NCBI RefSeq assembly: GCF_014211915.1
Contig: NZ_CP060039.1
Span: 1,426,001 to 1,490,000, forward strand
Length of the DNA: 64,000 nucleotides
Direction of reading: 5' to 3'
Source of the DNA: Burkholderia cenocepacia
Lineage (GTDB): Bacteria; Pseudomonadota; Gammaproteobacteria; Burkholderiales; Burkholderiaceae
Below, one piece after another: positions 19,165-28,688 of the stretch. The stretch's first letter is position 1. Every line of letters begins with the position of its first letter. Below the pieces are notes generated by a model. The model searched no databases and was not told the origin of the DNA. It saw only the letters and a list, made by a program, of their open reading frames with translations. Position numbers and translations under genes: made by a program.

Positions 19165-20348
19165 GCGCGTTTCCCCTTCGCGAGCACGGTTTCGACGAGG
19201 CCCATGATCCCGCGCGGCAGCAGGAGCGGCACGAGCACGAAGATCAGGCCGAGGAAGAACAGCCAGTATTCGGCGAAGTACGCGGTAAAGAAACTCTTCG
19301 CGCCGTTCACCGCGAACGCGCCGACGATCGGCCCGATCAGCGTGCCGCGCCCGCCCACCGCGACCCAGATCGCCATTTCGATCGAGTTGCCGGGCGACAT
19401 CTCGCCGGGATTGATGATGCCGACCTGCGGCACGTACAGCGCGCCGGCGATGCCGCACAGCACGGCCGACACGGTCCACACGAACAGCTTGTACGCGAGC
19501 GGGCTGTAGCCGAGGAACATCAGCCGCGTCTCGCCGTCGCGCACCGCGGTCACCACGCGCCCGAGCTTGCTCGTGACGATCGCGCGCGCGGCGATGAACG
19601 CGAGCACGAGGGTCGCGAACGTCAGCAGCAACAGCACCGTGCGCGTGCCCGGCGACGTGATCGCGAAACCGGCGATACGCTTGAAATCGGTGAAGCCGTT
19701 GTTGCCGCCGAAGCCCGTCTCGTTGCGATAGAACAGCAGCATCGCGGCGAACGTCATGGCCTGCGTGATGATCGACAGGTACACGCCTTTCACGCGCGAG
19801 CGGAACGTGAAGAAGCCGAACACCCACGCGAGCACGGCCGGCACGAGCACGACCAGCGCGAGCGCACACGCGAGATGCTGCGTGCCGCTCCAGTACCACG
19901 GTAACTGGTGCCAGTCGAGAAACACCATGAAGTCGGGCAGGTCGCTGCCGTACTTGCCGTCGCGGCCGATCTCGCGCATCAGGTACATGCCGATCGCATA
20001 GCCGCCGAGCGCGAAGAACAGGCCGTGACCGAGGCTCAGGATGCCGCAGTAGCCCCACACGAGATCGAGCGCGAGCGCGGCGATCGCGTAGCACATCAGC
20101 TTGCCGGCGAGCGTCATCGTGTACGCGGACAGATGGAATGCGCTGGCTTCGGGCGCAACCAGCGCGGCGAGCGGCACGCCGATGCCGATCGCCACGCACA
20201 GCGCGACGAGCGCGAGCCACGCGCGGCGCGACAGCAGCGCGGGGCGGGGCGGCAGGCCGAGCGCGAAGCCGTCCGCCGCGCGCGCGGCGGCAGCGGGCTT
20301 CGACGCGTCGGCGACCGGGTTCGACATCGAATCGGTGTATGAAGTCAC
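19161..20348 (-). CDS. urtC: Urea ABC transporter permease UrtC
   Basis: LivM-type inner-membrane permease, 395 residues, with about ten hydrophobic segments. Family marks are LVWGYCGILSLGHGLFFALGGYAIGMYL, where branched-chain-type permeases keep a glycine-rich loop, and VGGRGTLIGPIVGAFAVNGAKS near the C-terminus. The first 20-25 residues are polar and alanine-rich. It lies one base after urtB and overlaps urtD. Confidence 0.95.
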   Translation of the reverse strand: MTSYTDSMSNPVADASKPAAAARAADGFALGLPPRPALLSRRAWLALVALCVAIGIGVPLAALVAPEASAFHLSAYTMTLAGKLMCYAIAALALDLVWGYCGILSLGHGLFFALGGYAIGMYLMREIGRDGKYGSDLPDFMVFLDWHQLPWYWSGTQHLACALALVVLVPAVLAWVFGFFTFRSRVKGVYLSIITQAMTFAAMLLFYRNETGFGGNNGFTDFKRIAGFAITSPGTRTVLLLLTFATLVLAFIAARAIVTSKLGRVVTAVRDGETRLMFLGYSPLAYKLFVWTVSAVLCGIAGALYVPQVGIINPGEMSPGNSIEMAIWVAVGGRGTLIGPIVGAFAVNGAKSFFTAYFAEYWLFFLGLIFVLVPLLLPRGIMGLVETVLAKGKRA

Positions 20349-20349
20349 G

Positions 20350-21969
20350 TCAAGCCTCCGCGCTGCGGCCCTTCGGGGCGAACATCCCCTGCGGGCGTTT
20401 CTGGATGAACAGCACGATCATCACGAGCACCGCGATCTTCGCGAGCACGGCGCCCCAGAACGGTTCGATCGCCTTGCTCGCGAGGCCGAGCCCGAAGCCG
20501 CCGAGCACCGTGCCGGCGATCTGGCCGACGCCGCCGAGCACGACGGCCATGAACGAATCGATGATGTAGTTCTGGCCGAGATCGGGGCCCACGTTGCCGA
20601 TCTGCGACAGCGCGCAGCCGCCGAGGCCCGCGATGCCCGCGCCGAATGCGAACGCATACGCGTCGACGCGGGCGGTCTTCACGCCGACGCAGGCGGCCAT
20701 CCGGCGGTTCTGCGTGACCGCACGCACGAACAGGCCGAGCCGCGTCTTCGTCAGCACGGCCCATGCGACGAACACCACCGCGAGCGCGAACGCGAGGATC
20801 GCGAGCCGGTTGTACGGCAGGATCAGGTTCTGCATCACCGTCACGCCGCCGCTCATCCACGACGGGTTCACGACCTGCACGTTCTGCGCGCCGAACAGCA
20901 TGCGGGTGGCCTGGATCAGGATCAGGCTCACGCCGAAGGTCGCGAGCAGCGTTTCGAGCGGGCGGCCGTACAGGTGCCGCAGCACGAGCCGTTCGAGCAC
21001 GATGCCGACGAGCGCGGCCACCGCGAACGACACCGGCACGGCGACGAGCGGATACCAGTCGAATGCGCCGGGCGCGTAGCGCTGGATCAGCGTCTGCACG
21101 ACATAGGTTGCGTACGCACCGATCATCAGGAATTCGCCGTGCGCCATGTTGATCACGCCGATCAGCCCGTACGTGATCGCGAGGCCGAGCGCGGCGAGCA
21201 GCAGCACGCTGCCGAGCGACAGGCCCGCGAACAACGTGCCGACGATTTCGCCGCGACGCTGCAGCGCGTGCAACGTATCGAGCCCGTGTTGCGCGGCGTC
21301 GCGCACGCGCGCGTCGGGTTCCGCGTAGCTGCCGTCCGCGTTCTTCGCGACGAGCGGGCGGAGTTGTTCGATCATGTCGAGGTCGCTGCGGGCAGCCACC
21401 ACCTGCACGGCTTCGAGACGCTTCGCCGGATCGGAATCGTGCAGCGCGGCGATCGCCCACAGCGCATCGAGGCGGCGTTTCAGCGCCGGATCGGTTTCCT
21501 TTGCACGCGCTCGGTCGATCATCGGCTTGAGCGCCGGGTCGGGCGACTTCAGCAGCGCGTCGATCGCGTCGCGCCGCGCGGCCACGTCGGGCGACGCGAG
21601 CGCGAGGCCCGACAGCGCGCCGGCGATCTTCGTGCGCAGCAGGTTGTTCAGCATCACCGGCTGCGCGTCGCCGGCCGGCGTCGCGGCCTGCGTGAGCGCG
21701 TCGTGCGCGGTGTCGCCGGACTGGATCAGCAGGTGGCCGTCGCCGGTCGCGAGCGCATCGCCGCTCGACAGCGCGTTGAGCACCGCGACGGCGCGCGGAT
21801 CGGTGTCGGCGGCGAGCCGTTCGATCGCGGCCGTCTTCGCGTCGAAGTCGTCGCCGGCGAGCGCGGCGGTGTCGACCGCCGTCAGCGCGAACGCGGCGTG
21901 CGGCAGCAGGCCCGCGAGGGCGGCGTATGCCACGATCGCGCGGGCGGCTCGGCGAAAGCGTGTAGGCAT
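20350..21969 (-). CDS. urtB: Urea ABC transporter permease UrtB
   Basis: LivH-type permease with the long N-terminal periplasmic domain typical of UrtB: 539 residues, of which the first about 240 (after a signal-like hydrophobic start) form an Ala-rich helical region and the rest the membrane domain. Marks are ITYGLIGVINMAHGEFLMIGAY and FGVSLILIQATRMLFGAQN. The start at 21969 was chosen because further upstream the frame is arginine-rich noise. There are 148 bases between it and urtA. Confidence 0.93.
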   Translation of the reverse strand: MPTRFRRAARAIVAYAALAGLLPHAAFALTAVDTAALAGDDFDAKTAAIERLAADTDPRAVAVLNALSSGDALATGDGHLLIQSGDTAHDALTQAATPAGDAQPVMLNNLLRTKIAGALSGLALASPDVAARRDAIDALLKSPDPALKPMIDRARAKETDPALKRRLDALWAIAALHDSDPAKRLEAVQVVAARSDLDMIEQLRPLVAKNADGSYAEPDARVRDAAQHGLDTLHALQRRGEIVGTLFAGLSLGSVLLLAALGLAITYGLIGVINMAHGEFLMIGAYATYVVQTLIQRYAPGAFDWYPLVAVPVSFAVAALVGIVLERLVLRHLYGRPLETLLATFGVSLILIQATRMLFGAQNVQVVNPSWMSGGVTVMQNLILPYNRLAILAFALAVVFVAWAVLTKTRLGLFVRAVTQNRRMAACVGVKTARVDAYAFAFGAGIAGLGGCALSQIGNVGPDLGQNYIIDSFMAVVLGGVGQIAGTVLGGFGLGLASKAIEPFWGAVLAKIAVLVMIVLFIQKRPQGMFAPKGRSAEA

Positions 21970-22117
21970 CGGGGAATCCTGTCGGGCGTGGGGAAGGGGA
22001 GCGGTGCGGCGTGGCGCCGGCGCGGGCGATGGGTCACGGCAAGCGCGGCCGGCACATCGGCAGCGGGCGGGCGTGCGTGCGGCACGTCGCACACGAAGCG
22101 CGACGTGCCGCACGGCG

Positions 22118-23425
22118 TCAGGCCAGCGCCGCGCGCTGCCGGCGCAGGAACGCCGGAATCGAGCTGACGACGTCCGGCTTGCCCTGGTTGCCCGCGATGA
22201 ACGGGCTCCACGGCTGCGCACGCACGGCCGTCTTGGTCTTCCACACGACGTTGAACTGCCCGTCGCCGCGGATCTCGCCGATCATCACCGGCTTGTGCAG
22301 GTGATGGTTGCCGTCCATCGCGAGCGTGAAGCCCGACGGTGCGGCCACCGTCTGGCCGATCATCGCGACGCGCACCTTGTCGACGTCGGTGCTCTTCGCC
22401 TTCTCGACGGCCTGCTTCCACATGTGGATGCCGACGTAGGTCGCTTCCATCGGATCGTTGGTCACGCGCTTTGCGCCGCCCGGCAGGTTGTTCGCCTTCA
22501 CCCACGCGGCGAACTGGTCCTTGAACTTCGTATTGGTCGGGTTCTTCACCGACATGAAGTAATTCCACGCGGCGAGGTGGCCGACGAGCGGCTTCGTATC
22601 GATGCCGCGCAGCTCTTCCTCGCCGACCGAGAACGCGACGACCGGCACGTCGGTCGCCTTGATCCCCTGGTTGCCGAGCTCCTTGTAGAACGGCACGTTC
22701 GAGTCGCCGTTGATCGTCGAGACCACGGTCGTCTTGCCGCCCTGCGAGAAGGTCTTGATGTTCGCGACGATGGTCTGGTAATCGCTGTGGCCGAACGGCG
22801 TGTAGACCTCCTGAATGTCGGCGTCCTTCACGCCCTTCGATTTCAGGAACGCGCGCAGGATCTTGTTGGTCGTGCGCGGATACACGTAGTCGGTGCCGAG
22901 CAGGAAGAAGCGTTTCGCGCCGCCGCCTTCCGCGCTCATCAGGTACTCGACGGCCGGAATCGCCTGCTGGTTCGGCGCGGCGCCCGTGTAGAACACGTTT
23001 CGCGACATTTCCTCGCCTTCATACTGCACCGGGTAGTAGAGCAGCCCGTTCAGCTCCTCGAACACCGGCAGCACGGACTTGCGCGACACCGACGTCCAGC
23101 AGCCGAACACGCACGCGACCTTGTCCTGCGTGAGCAGCTGGCGCGCCTTCTCGGCGAACAGCGGCCAGTTCGACGCGGGATCGACCACTACCGGTTCGAT
23201 CTTGCGGCCCAGCACGCCGCCGCTCTTGTTGATGTCGGCGATCGTCATCAGCGCGGTGTCCTTCAGCGACGTCTCCGAGATCGCCATCGTGCCCGACAGC
23301 GAATGCAGGACGCCGACCTTGATCGGGCCGGTGCCCGCGTCGGCCGCGTGCGCGAACGGGCTCTTGCCCGCCAGCGCGAGCGCGCCGGCCATCGAACCGA
23401 ACTTCAACAGACTGCGACGTTTCAT
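22118..23425 (-). CDS. urtA: Urea ABC transporter substrate-binding protein UrtA
   Basis: Periplasmic urea-binding protein, 435 residues. The N-terminus KRRSLLKFGSMAGALALAG fits a twin-arginine signal peptide (RRxxLK), cleaved near AHAAD. Then come IKVGVLHSLSGTMAISET and FGCWTSVSRKSVLPVFE, characteristic of the urea/short-chain-amide group of type I binding proteins. It is the first gene of urtABCDE and has a sigma-54-type promoter 60-75 bases upstream, consistent with nitrogen control. Confidence 0.95.
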   Translation of the reverse strand: MKRRSLLKFGSMAGALALAGKSPFAHAADAGTGPIKVGVLHSLSGTMAISETSLKDTALMTIADINKSGGVLGRKIEPVVVDPASNWPLFAEKARQLLTQDKVACVFGCWTSVSRKSVLPVFEELNGLLYYPVQYEGEEMSRNVFYTGAAPNQQAIPAVEYLMSAEGGGAKRFFLLGTDYVYPRTTNKILRAFLKSKGVKDADIQEVYTPFGHSDYQTIVANIKTFSQGGKTTVVSTINGDSNVPFYKELGNQGIKATDVPVVAFSVGEEELRGIDTKPLVGHLAAWNYFMSVKNPTNTKFKDQFAAWVKANNLPGGAKRVTNDPMEATYVGIHMWKQAVEKAKSTDVDKVRVAMIGQTVAAPSGFTLAMDGNHHLHKPVMIGEIRGDGQFNVVWKTKTAVRAQPWSPFIAGNQGKPDVVSSIPAFLRRQRAALA

Positions 23426-23485
23426 CGAGATCCCCTTGTCGTGTTGGATGCGCGTGCGCCCTGGCGGCGCCGGCCATCGTGTAAC

Positions 23486-23500
23486 GCAAGGCATGTGCCA
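23486..23500 (-). promoter_or_regulatory. Sigma-54 (RpoN) promoter upstream of urtA
   Basis: On the minus strand TGGCAC-N5-TTGC matches the -24/-12 consensus with correct GG and GC spacing. The predicted start of transcription is about 50 bases before the urtA ATG. Confidence 0.75.
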
Positions 23501-23603
23501 GTCGCGCGGATGCACGCCCGGCGTGCCTGCGCGGGCCATCGTCGGGCATCGGGGCGGTGCGGATGACGCGTCGTGCAGCATGCGCGGTCCGTTGCGGTGC
23601 AGA

Positions 23604-23624
23604 TGCACGGGCGCAAATGGTGCA
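23604..23624. promoter_or_regulatory. Candidate NtrC-type enhancer dyad upstream of urtA
   Basis: TGCAC-N11-GTGCA is an inverted repeat centred about 120 bases upstream of the -24 element. The half-sites match NtrC, but the spacer is longer than the usual 8 bases, so this is tentative. Confidence 0.35.
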
Positions 23625-23659
23625 CGACGGCGCTGCGGCGTCGAAACGCAGGGAAAGCG

Positions 23660-23698
23660 GGGAGGAAAAGAGAAACGGGCGCGCGGTGCGCGCCCGTT
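23660..23698 (-). terminator. Intrinsic terminator after the rhodanese gene
   Basis: A perfect 11-base-pair stem (AACGGGCGCGC, three-base loop) is followed on the minus strand by a T-rich tail (TTTCTCTTTTCC). It insulates the pcm-rhodanese unit from urtA. Confidence 0.75.
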
Positions 23699-23769
23699 CG
23701 GCGGATCGGTGCGACCGGCGGCAGTGCCGGGCGGCGCGGCGACGCATGATGTGCCGCCGGAAGGAGCGA

Positions 23770-24093
23770 TCAGTAGCGCGGCACGGACGGATCGACGTCG
23801 CGCGACCACGCGTCGATGCCGCCCTGCAGGTTGTACAGCTTCGTGAAGCCGCGCGATTCGAGGAACATCGCGACCTGCGCGCTGCGCATCCCGTGATGGC
23901 ACACGCAGACGATTTCCGCTTCGTCGTTGAGCTCTTCGCTGCGCGCGGGAATCTGCTGCATCGGAATCGCCACGCTGCCGGCGATCTGCGCGGTCGCGAT
24001 TTCCCACGGCTCGCGCACGTCGAGGACGACCGGCGCGGGGCGCGCCGTGTCGCCGAGCCATTCCGCGAGCATCGCGGGCGTCAGGATCTGCAT
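23770..24093 (-). CDS. Single-domain rhodanese-like sulfurtransferase
   Basis: Small cytosolic protein of 107 residues consisting of one rhodanese domain. The structural motif LDVREPWEIATAQIAGSVAIP comes first, then the active-site loop CHHGMRS with Cys65 as the persulfide-carrying residue, then LQGGIDAWSRDVDPSVPRY. It is similar to GlpE-type sulfurtransferases, but the natural acceptor is unknown. It follows the Pcm-like methyltransferase by 14 bases and is likely cotranscribed with it. Confidence 0.9.
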   Translation of the reverse strand: MQILTPAMLAEWLGDTARPAPVVLDVREPWEIATAQIAGSVAIPMQQIPARSEELNDEAEIVCVCHHGMRSAQVAMFLESRGFTKLYNLQGGIDAWSRDVDPSVPRY

Positions 24094-24107
24094 GGAGGCT
24101 CCGCCGC

Positions 24108-24764
24108 TCAGAACTTGAAGCGCGACGGCTCGATCGCGTTGACCAAGTGGTCGATGTACGTTTCGAACACGTCGGCGACGCGGTACTGCTTGTCGTCGAT
24201 GCGGGTGATGATCTGCGCCTTCATCACCGGACGGCCGCCGACGAACGCCGACAGGCGGCCGCCGACCTTCAGCTGCTCCAGCATTTCCTGCGGCACGACC
24301 GGCAGGCCGCCCGCTACGCAGATCACGTCGTACGGCGCCTTCGCGGCCCAGCCGCGCGAACCGTCGCCGAGCACGACTTCGGCGTTGGTCACGCCGTCGT
24401 TGCGCAGGTTGTCTTCCGCGAACTTCGCGATCGTCGGATCGATCTCGACGGCCGTCACGTGCTGCGCGCGATGCGCGAACAGCGCGGCCAGGTAGCCCGA
24501 GCCCGCGCCGATCAAGAGCACGTTTTCGTGCTTCTTGACCGTCAGTTCCTGCAGCACGCGTGCTTCGACGCGCGGGAACAGCATCTTGCTGGCGCCGCCG
24601 GGCAGCGGCAGTTCGAGATCGGCGAACGCGAGATCGCGGTATTCGGCCGGCACGTAGTTTTCACGCTTGACGATCGACAGCAGGCCCAGGACATCCAGAT
24701 CCAGCACGTCCCACGGACGGATCTGCTGTTCGATCATGTTGAAACGCGCGTTTTCGATATTCAT
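24108..24764 (-). CDS. Protein-L-isoaspartate O-methyltransferase family protein
   Basis: SAM-dependent methyltransferase of the Pcm family (218 residues). MIEQQIRPWDVLD starts the fold; ENVLLIGAGSGYLAALFAHRA is SAM motif I, then VTAVEIDPTI and YDVICVAGGLPVVPQEMLEQLKVGGRL. Such proteins repair isoaspartyl residues in aged proteins, but in this lineage the shorter Pcm-like form sits beside a rhodanese, so its substrate is uncertain. A TACAAT hexamer lies about 55 bases upstream. Confidence 0.85.
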   Translation of the reverse strand: MNIENARFNMIEQQIRPWDVLDLDVLGLLSIVKRENYVPAEYRDLAFADLELPLPGGASKMLFPRVEARVLQELTVKKHENVLLIGAGSGYLAALFAHRAQHVTAVEIDPTIAKFAEDNLRNDGVTNAEVVLGDGSRGWAAKAPYDVICVAGGLPVVPQEMLEQLKVGGRLSAFVGGRPVMKAQIITRIDDKQYRVADVFETYIDHLVNAIEPSRFKF

Positions 24765-24868
24765 GGTGTGGTCACGCAGCCTGGTGGGCCATCAGCGGGG
24801 ATAGAGAAACTTCGTGATTGTACCAAACGGCACGGCCGCGAAGCCTTCAGGCGGCCTGCAACAGACCT

Positions 24869-25126
24869 TTACCCCTTGCTCTTCTTGATCTGCGCCTCGA
24901 ACGCAAGGTCGAGCTTGCTCGCCTTGCGCGGCTTTTTGGGGCCGAATTCGTCGACGAACTTGACGAATTCGTCGAGCGGCAGCGGCTCGCAGCGCTTCTC
25001 GGCGGTGCCGCCCGAGCGGTCGACGAGATAGAACAGGCCGCCCGCCATCGCGACGGCCGCGAAGTGCGGGTTGCCGGAGCGGGTCTTCAGGCGTTCGACC
25101 GCGTGGGTCGCTTTGGTGGTGCGCAT
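24869..25126 (-). CDS. Conserved hypothetical protein, Lys-rich
   Basis: Small basic protein of about 85 residues, not recognised. It reads as real coding sequence: a compact hydrophobic middle (HFAAVAMAGGLFYLVDRS) is followed by an acidic patch (PLDEFVKFVDEFG) and a Lys-rich C-terminus ending KKSKG. The ATG at 25126 is preferred; a GTG 33 bases upstream would add 11 residues. It lies between hemN and the pcm-rhodanese unit and could have an independent promoter. Confidence 0.6.
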   Translation of the reverse strand: MRTTKATHAVERLKTRSGNPHFAAVAMAGGLFYLVDRSGGTAEKRCEPLPLDEFVKFVDEFGPKKPRKASKLDLAFEAQIKKSKG

Positions 25127-25220
25127 CTTGGGGGCTGGCGAAGCGGATGTAAGCCTCACACTCTATCAAACCGGCCGACCGCGTGCGGCCCGCGACCGCC
25201 CGTTGCCGTGCGAACCGGCC

Positions 25221-26612
25221 TCAAACCGTGCGCGAGTAGCGCTGCCGCGGCGTCTGGCCGAGGTACGCGTCGAACGCCATCGCGATGTTGCGCACGACCA
25301 TCCGGCCGGCCGGATGGATCGTCAGCCGGTCGCCTGCGATCGTCAGCAGCCCGTCGCGCTCGAACGGGCGCAGCGCATCGAGCTCGCGCGCGAAATGATC
25401 GACGAAGCGGATGCCGTGCGCGGCCTCGACATGCGAGAACGGCAGGGCGAGGTTGCACATCAGTTGCGTGATCACGTCGCGGCGCAGCCGGTCGTCCGGC
25501 GTCAGCCGTACGCCGCGCGCGATCGGCAGCCGGCCCGCGTCGAGCGCGGCGCCGTACGCGGGCAGGTCCTTCGCGTTCTGCGCGTAGACGTCGCCGACCT
25601 TGCCGATCGACGACACGCCGAAGCCGAGCAGGTCGGTATCCGCGCGCGTGCTGTAGCCCTGGAAATTGCGCTGCAGCGTGCCGTTGCGCTGCGCACGCAC
25701 CAGCTCGTCGGACGGCCGCGCGAAGTGGTCCATCCCGATGTACACGTAGCCGGCCGACGTCAGCATGTCGATCGCGAGGCCGAGCAGTGCGATGCGCGTT
25801 TCCGGCGGCGGCAGTGCCGCATCGTCGATCTGCCGCTGCATCTTGAACAGGTGCGGCATGTGCGCGTAGCCGAACACCGACAGGCGGTCCGGCGCGAGTT
25901 CGATGATCGTCTCGAGCGTGCGCGCGAACACCGCGACCGTCTGGTGCGGCAGCCCGTAGATCAGGTCGACGCTCACCGAATGGAAGCCGGTCGCGCGTGC
26001 GGCGGCGAGCAGGTCGGCCGTCATCGCGCGCGGCTGGATGCGGTTGATTGCCTGCTGCACGACCGGGTCGAAATCCTGCACACCGAGGCTCAGCCGGTTG
26101 AAGCCGATCGTGCGCAGGTGGACGAGCGTCGCCGGCGTGACCGTGCGCGGGTCGATCTCGATCGAGAACTCGGCGTCGGTGTCCGGCGCGAGCGCGAAAT
26201 GCTCGCGCGTGGCCGCCATCAGCTCGGCCGTTTCGGCGTCGGACAGGAAGGTCGGCGTGCCGCCGCCCCAGTGCAGTTGCGTGACGGGGCGGGACGGATC
26301 GAACAGCGCGGCCTGCAGCGCCATCTCGCGCTTGAGCTGGTCGAGATACGGGCGCGCGCGGCGGCGGTTGTTGGTCGCGATCTTGTTGCAGCCGCAGTAG
26401 AAGCACGCGGTGTTGCAGAACGGGATGTGGAAGTACAGCGACAGGTCGCTCGACGACGCGCCGGGGTCGCCCGCCGCGCGGACGTAGTCGGCCGGATCGA
26501 AATCGTCGCGGAATTGCAGCGCGGTCGGGTACGACGTATAGCGCGGCCCGTTCGCGCCGTATTTCGTGAGCAAATCGGGACGGAACATCGTGTCGGCAGA
26601 ACCAGAATGCAT
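25221..26612 (-). CDS. hemN: Oxygen-independent coproporphyrinogen III oxidase
   Basis: Radical-SAM enzyme of anaerobic haem synthesis that decarboxylates coproporphyrinogen III to protoporphyrinogen IX. From the ATG at 26612 it is 463 residues. The N-terminus GPRYTSYPTALQF is diagnostic of true HemN rather than HemW. The 4Fe-4S site is Cys66-x3-Cys70-x2-Cys73 followed by GC in HIPFCNTACFYCGCNK, and GGGTPTFL binds SAM. A second ATG at 26588 is possible. No clear FNR/Anr box was seen upstream. Confidence 0.95.
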   Translation of the reverse strand: MHSGSADTMFRPDLLTKYGANGPRYTSYPTALQFRDDFDPADYVRAAGDPGASSSDLSLYFHIPFCNTACFYCGCNKIATNNRRRARPYLDQLKREMALQAALFDPSRPVTQLHWGGGTPTFLSDAETAELMAATREHFALAPDTDAEFSIEIDPRTVTPATLVHLRTIGFNRLSLGVQDFDPVVQQAINRIQPRAMTADLLAAARATGFHSVSVDLIYGLPHQTVAVFARTLETIIELAPDRLSVFGYAHMPHLFKMQRQIDDAALPPPETRIALLGLAIDMLTSAGYVYIGMDHFARPSDELVRAQRNGTLQRNFQGYSTRADTDLLGFGVSSIGKVGDVYAQNAKDLPAYGAALDAGRLPIARGVRLTPDDRLRRDVITQLMCNLALPFSHVEAAHGIRFVDHFARELDALRPFERDGLLTIAGDRLTIHPAGRMVVRNIAMAFDAYLGQTPRQRYSRTV

Positions 26613-26773
26613 GACGGTCTCGCGCTTTTTTAGATGCTTTCGAGTATATGAACGCGCGATCGGGCCGCATTGTGTAATAACGTCGCAGCCGGCGATGGCA
26701 CAATGCGGGGTGGGGCTGCCGGACGCCGCGTCCGGTTGCCGCACCGTTTTTCGTTGTTCGTCGAGAGAGCCGA

Positions 26774-27103
26774 GTGTCCGTCGAAATGCCTGTCCGCCCG
26801 GTGCCCGCCGAAGCCCTGCCGCCGCACGCGTGCCGCGAGGGCTGCGGCGCGTGCTGCATCGCCCCGTCGATTTCCAGCCCGATTCCGGGCATGCCCGACG
26901 GCAAGCCGGCCGGCGTGCGCTGCGTGCAGCTCGGCGACGACCTGCGCTGCATGATCTTCGGCCGGCCCGAGCGCCCCGCGTGCTGCTCCGGGCTGCAGCC
27001 GTCCGCCGACCTGTGCGGCGCGTCGCGCGACGACGCGCTCGCGTGGCTCACGCGCCTCGAGGCCGCGACGCGGCCGGCGCATCCAGGAGAGAAATCAGCA
27101 TGA
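26774..27103 (+). CDS. YkgJ-family cysteine cluster protein
   Basis: Small protein of 109 residues with eight cysteines in the arrangement of the YkgJ (UPF0153) zinc/iron-chelating domain: CREGCGACC at about residues 20-28, [10 protein letters not shown] and [12 protein letters not shown]. The start is GTG at 26774 with GAGAGA ahead of it; an ATG four codons later is possible. Its stop overlaps the ATG of the next gene by four bases, so the two are translationally coupled. Function unknown. Confidence 0.85.
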   Translation: MSVEMPVRPVPAEALPPHACREGCGACCIAPSISSPIPGMPDGKPAGVRCVQLGDDLRCMIFGRPERPACCSGLQPSADLCGASRDDALAWLTRLEAATRPAHPGEKSA

Positions 27104-27681
27104 TCGTCCCTCGCGCGCCCGGCCGGCGCCGTTTTCTCGCTGCCGCTGTCGGCGCCGTCGGCGTGTGCGTATCGCTTGCCGCGTGCGCGTCGACGTTCCC
27201 GTTCATCCCCGATCACTACACGTTCTCGCGCGGCGACGTGCAGAAGGCCGTCGCGCGCAAGTTCCCGTACCAGAAGACGGTCGCGCAGGTCGTCGACGTG
27301 TCGCTCGCGAACCCGGCCGTCAACCTGCTGCCCGACCAGAACCGCGTGGCCGTGCAGCTCGACGCGAATTTCGCGAGCCCGTTCCTGCGCGGTCCTGTCA
27401 GCGGCAAGTTCACCGTGTCGGGCCAGCTCGCGTACGACGCGCCGAGCCGCTCGGTCGTGCTGAAGGCGCCGGCCGTCGACAGCCTCGTGCTCGACGGCGA
27501 CGCGCAGATGTACGCGCAGCAGGTCGGCGCTGCCGCCGGCCTGCTCGCGACGCAGTTGCTGACCAACTACCCGATCTACACGTTCAAGCCGGAACAACTG
27601 CAATTTGCCGGGGTGAACTACGAACCCGGTACAATTACGATCCTTACAAACGGCATACGCGTGGCGATCGTCGAAAAGTGA
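27100..27681 (+). CDS. DUF1439-type lipoprotein
   Basis: Predicted outer-membrane or periplasmic lipoprotein of 193 residues. It has a basic N-terminus (RAPGRRR), a hydrophobic stretch and a lipobox LAAC with Cys29. The body alternates short beta-strand-like segments ([21 protein letters not shown]) as in the YceB/DUF1439 lipid-binding-like lipoproteins. Coupled to the cysteine-cluster gene by an ATGA overlap. Function unknown. Confidence 0.8.
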   Translation: MIVPRAPGRRRFLAAAVGAVGVCVSLAACASTFPFIPDHYTFSRGDVQKAVARKFPYQKTVAQVVDVSLANPAVNLLPDQNRVAVQLDANFASPFLRGPVSGKFTVSGQLAYDAPSRSVVLKAPAVDSLVLDGDAQMYAQQVGAAAGLLATQLLTNYPIYTFKPEQLQFAGVNYEPGTITILTNGIRVAIVEK

Positions 27682-27760
27682 CGACGGCGCGCGCACGGCC
27701 GGGCGGGCCGCGCGCGCAAGAGTGGCCTTTTCTTTCGACCATTTCGGAGTTGGGCCACGG

Positions 27761-28591
27761 ATGGACTGGATCCTGATCTGCAAGGCATTGATCCTCGGCG
27801 TCGTCGAGGGGCTGACGGAATTCCTGCCGGTGTCGAGCACCGGTCACCTGATCGTCGCGGGCAGCTTCCTGAATTTCAACGATTCGCACGCGAAGACGTT
27901 CGACGTCGTGATCCAGTTCGGCGCGATCCTCGCGGTCTGCTGGGAATACCGGCAACGGATCGTGTCCGTCGTGTCCGGGCTGCCGAGCCGGACCGATGCG
28001 CAACGCTTCACGCTGAACGTCGTGATCGCGACGATTCCCGCGATCGCGCTCGGCCTCCTGTTCGAGAAGAAGATCAAGGCCGTGCTGTTTTCGCCGGTAC
28101 CCGTCGCCTTCGCGCTCGTCGTGGGCGGCGCGATCATCCTGTGGGCCGAGGCGCGGCAGCGCGAATGCAGCGAGCCGCCGCGCGTGATGTCGGTCGATGC
28201 GCTGACGCCGCTCGACGCGCTCAAGGTCGGGATCGCGCAGTGCTTCGCGCTGGTGCCCGGCATGTCGCGCTCGGGCTCGACGATCATCGGCGGGATGCTG
28301 TTCGGGCTCGACCGCCGCGTGGCCACCGAATTCTCGTTCTTTCTCGCGATTCCGATCATCTTCGGCGCGACGCTCTATGAAACCGTGAAGGACTGGCAGG
28401 CGTTCACCGTCGATTCGCTCGGGCTGTTCGCGCTCGGGCTCGTTGCCGCGTTCGTCAGTGCGTTCGTGTGCGTGCGCTGGCTGCTGCGCTATGTCGCGAC
28501 GCACGATTTCACGGTGTTCGCGTGGTATCGGATCGCGTTCGGGTTGTTCGTGTTGCTGGTGGGTTACAGCGGGTGGCTGAACTGGGCGTGA
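27761..28591 (+). CDS. uppP: Undecaprenyl-diphosphate phosphatase
   Basis: Polytopic membrane enzyme (276 residues) that recycles undecaprenyl pyrophosphate to the monophosphate used by peptidoglycan and O-antigen synthesis; it also gives bacitracin resistance. The two active-site regions are intact: [19 protein letters not shown] near the N-terminus and [17 protein letters not shown] around residue 170. The ATG at 27761 gives the normal N-terminus. Ends before a strong bidirectional terminator. Confidence 0.96.
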   Translation: MDWILICKALILGVVEGLTEFLPVSSTGHLIVAGSFLNFNDSHAKTFDVVIQFGAILAVCWEYRQRIVSVVSGLPSRTDAQRFTLNVVIATIPAIALGLLFEKKIKAVLFSPVPVAFALVVGGAIILWAEARQRECSEPPRVMSVDALTPLDALKVGIAQCFALVPGMSRSGSTIIGGMLFGLDRRVATEFSFFLAIPIIFGATLYETVKDWQAFTVDSLGLFALGLVAAFVSAFVCVRWLLRYVATHDFTVFAWYRIAFGLFVLLVGYSGWLNWA

Positions 28592-28622
28592 GGTTGGCGA
28601 GCGGTCGATGCGCCGCTCCATG

Positions 28623-28664
28623 AAAAAAGCCCGACCGGCGTGAGATGCCGGTCGGGCTTTCTTT
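28623..28664. terminator. Bidirectional intrinsic terminator between uppP and trmB
   Basis: AAAGCCCGACCGGC pairs with GCCGGTCGGGCTTT (14 base pairs, 7-base loop). There is an A run on the left and a T-rich run on the right, so it serves both converging genes. Confidence 0.9.
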
Positions 28665-28688
28665 ATTCTGCGCGGAGCGGGGGCGCGC

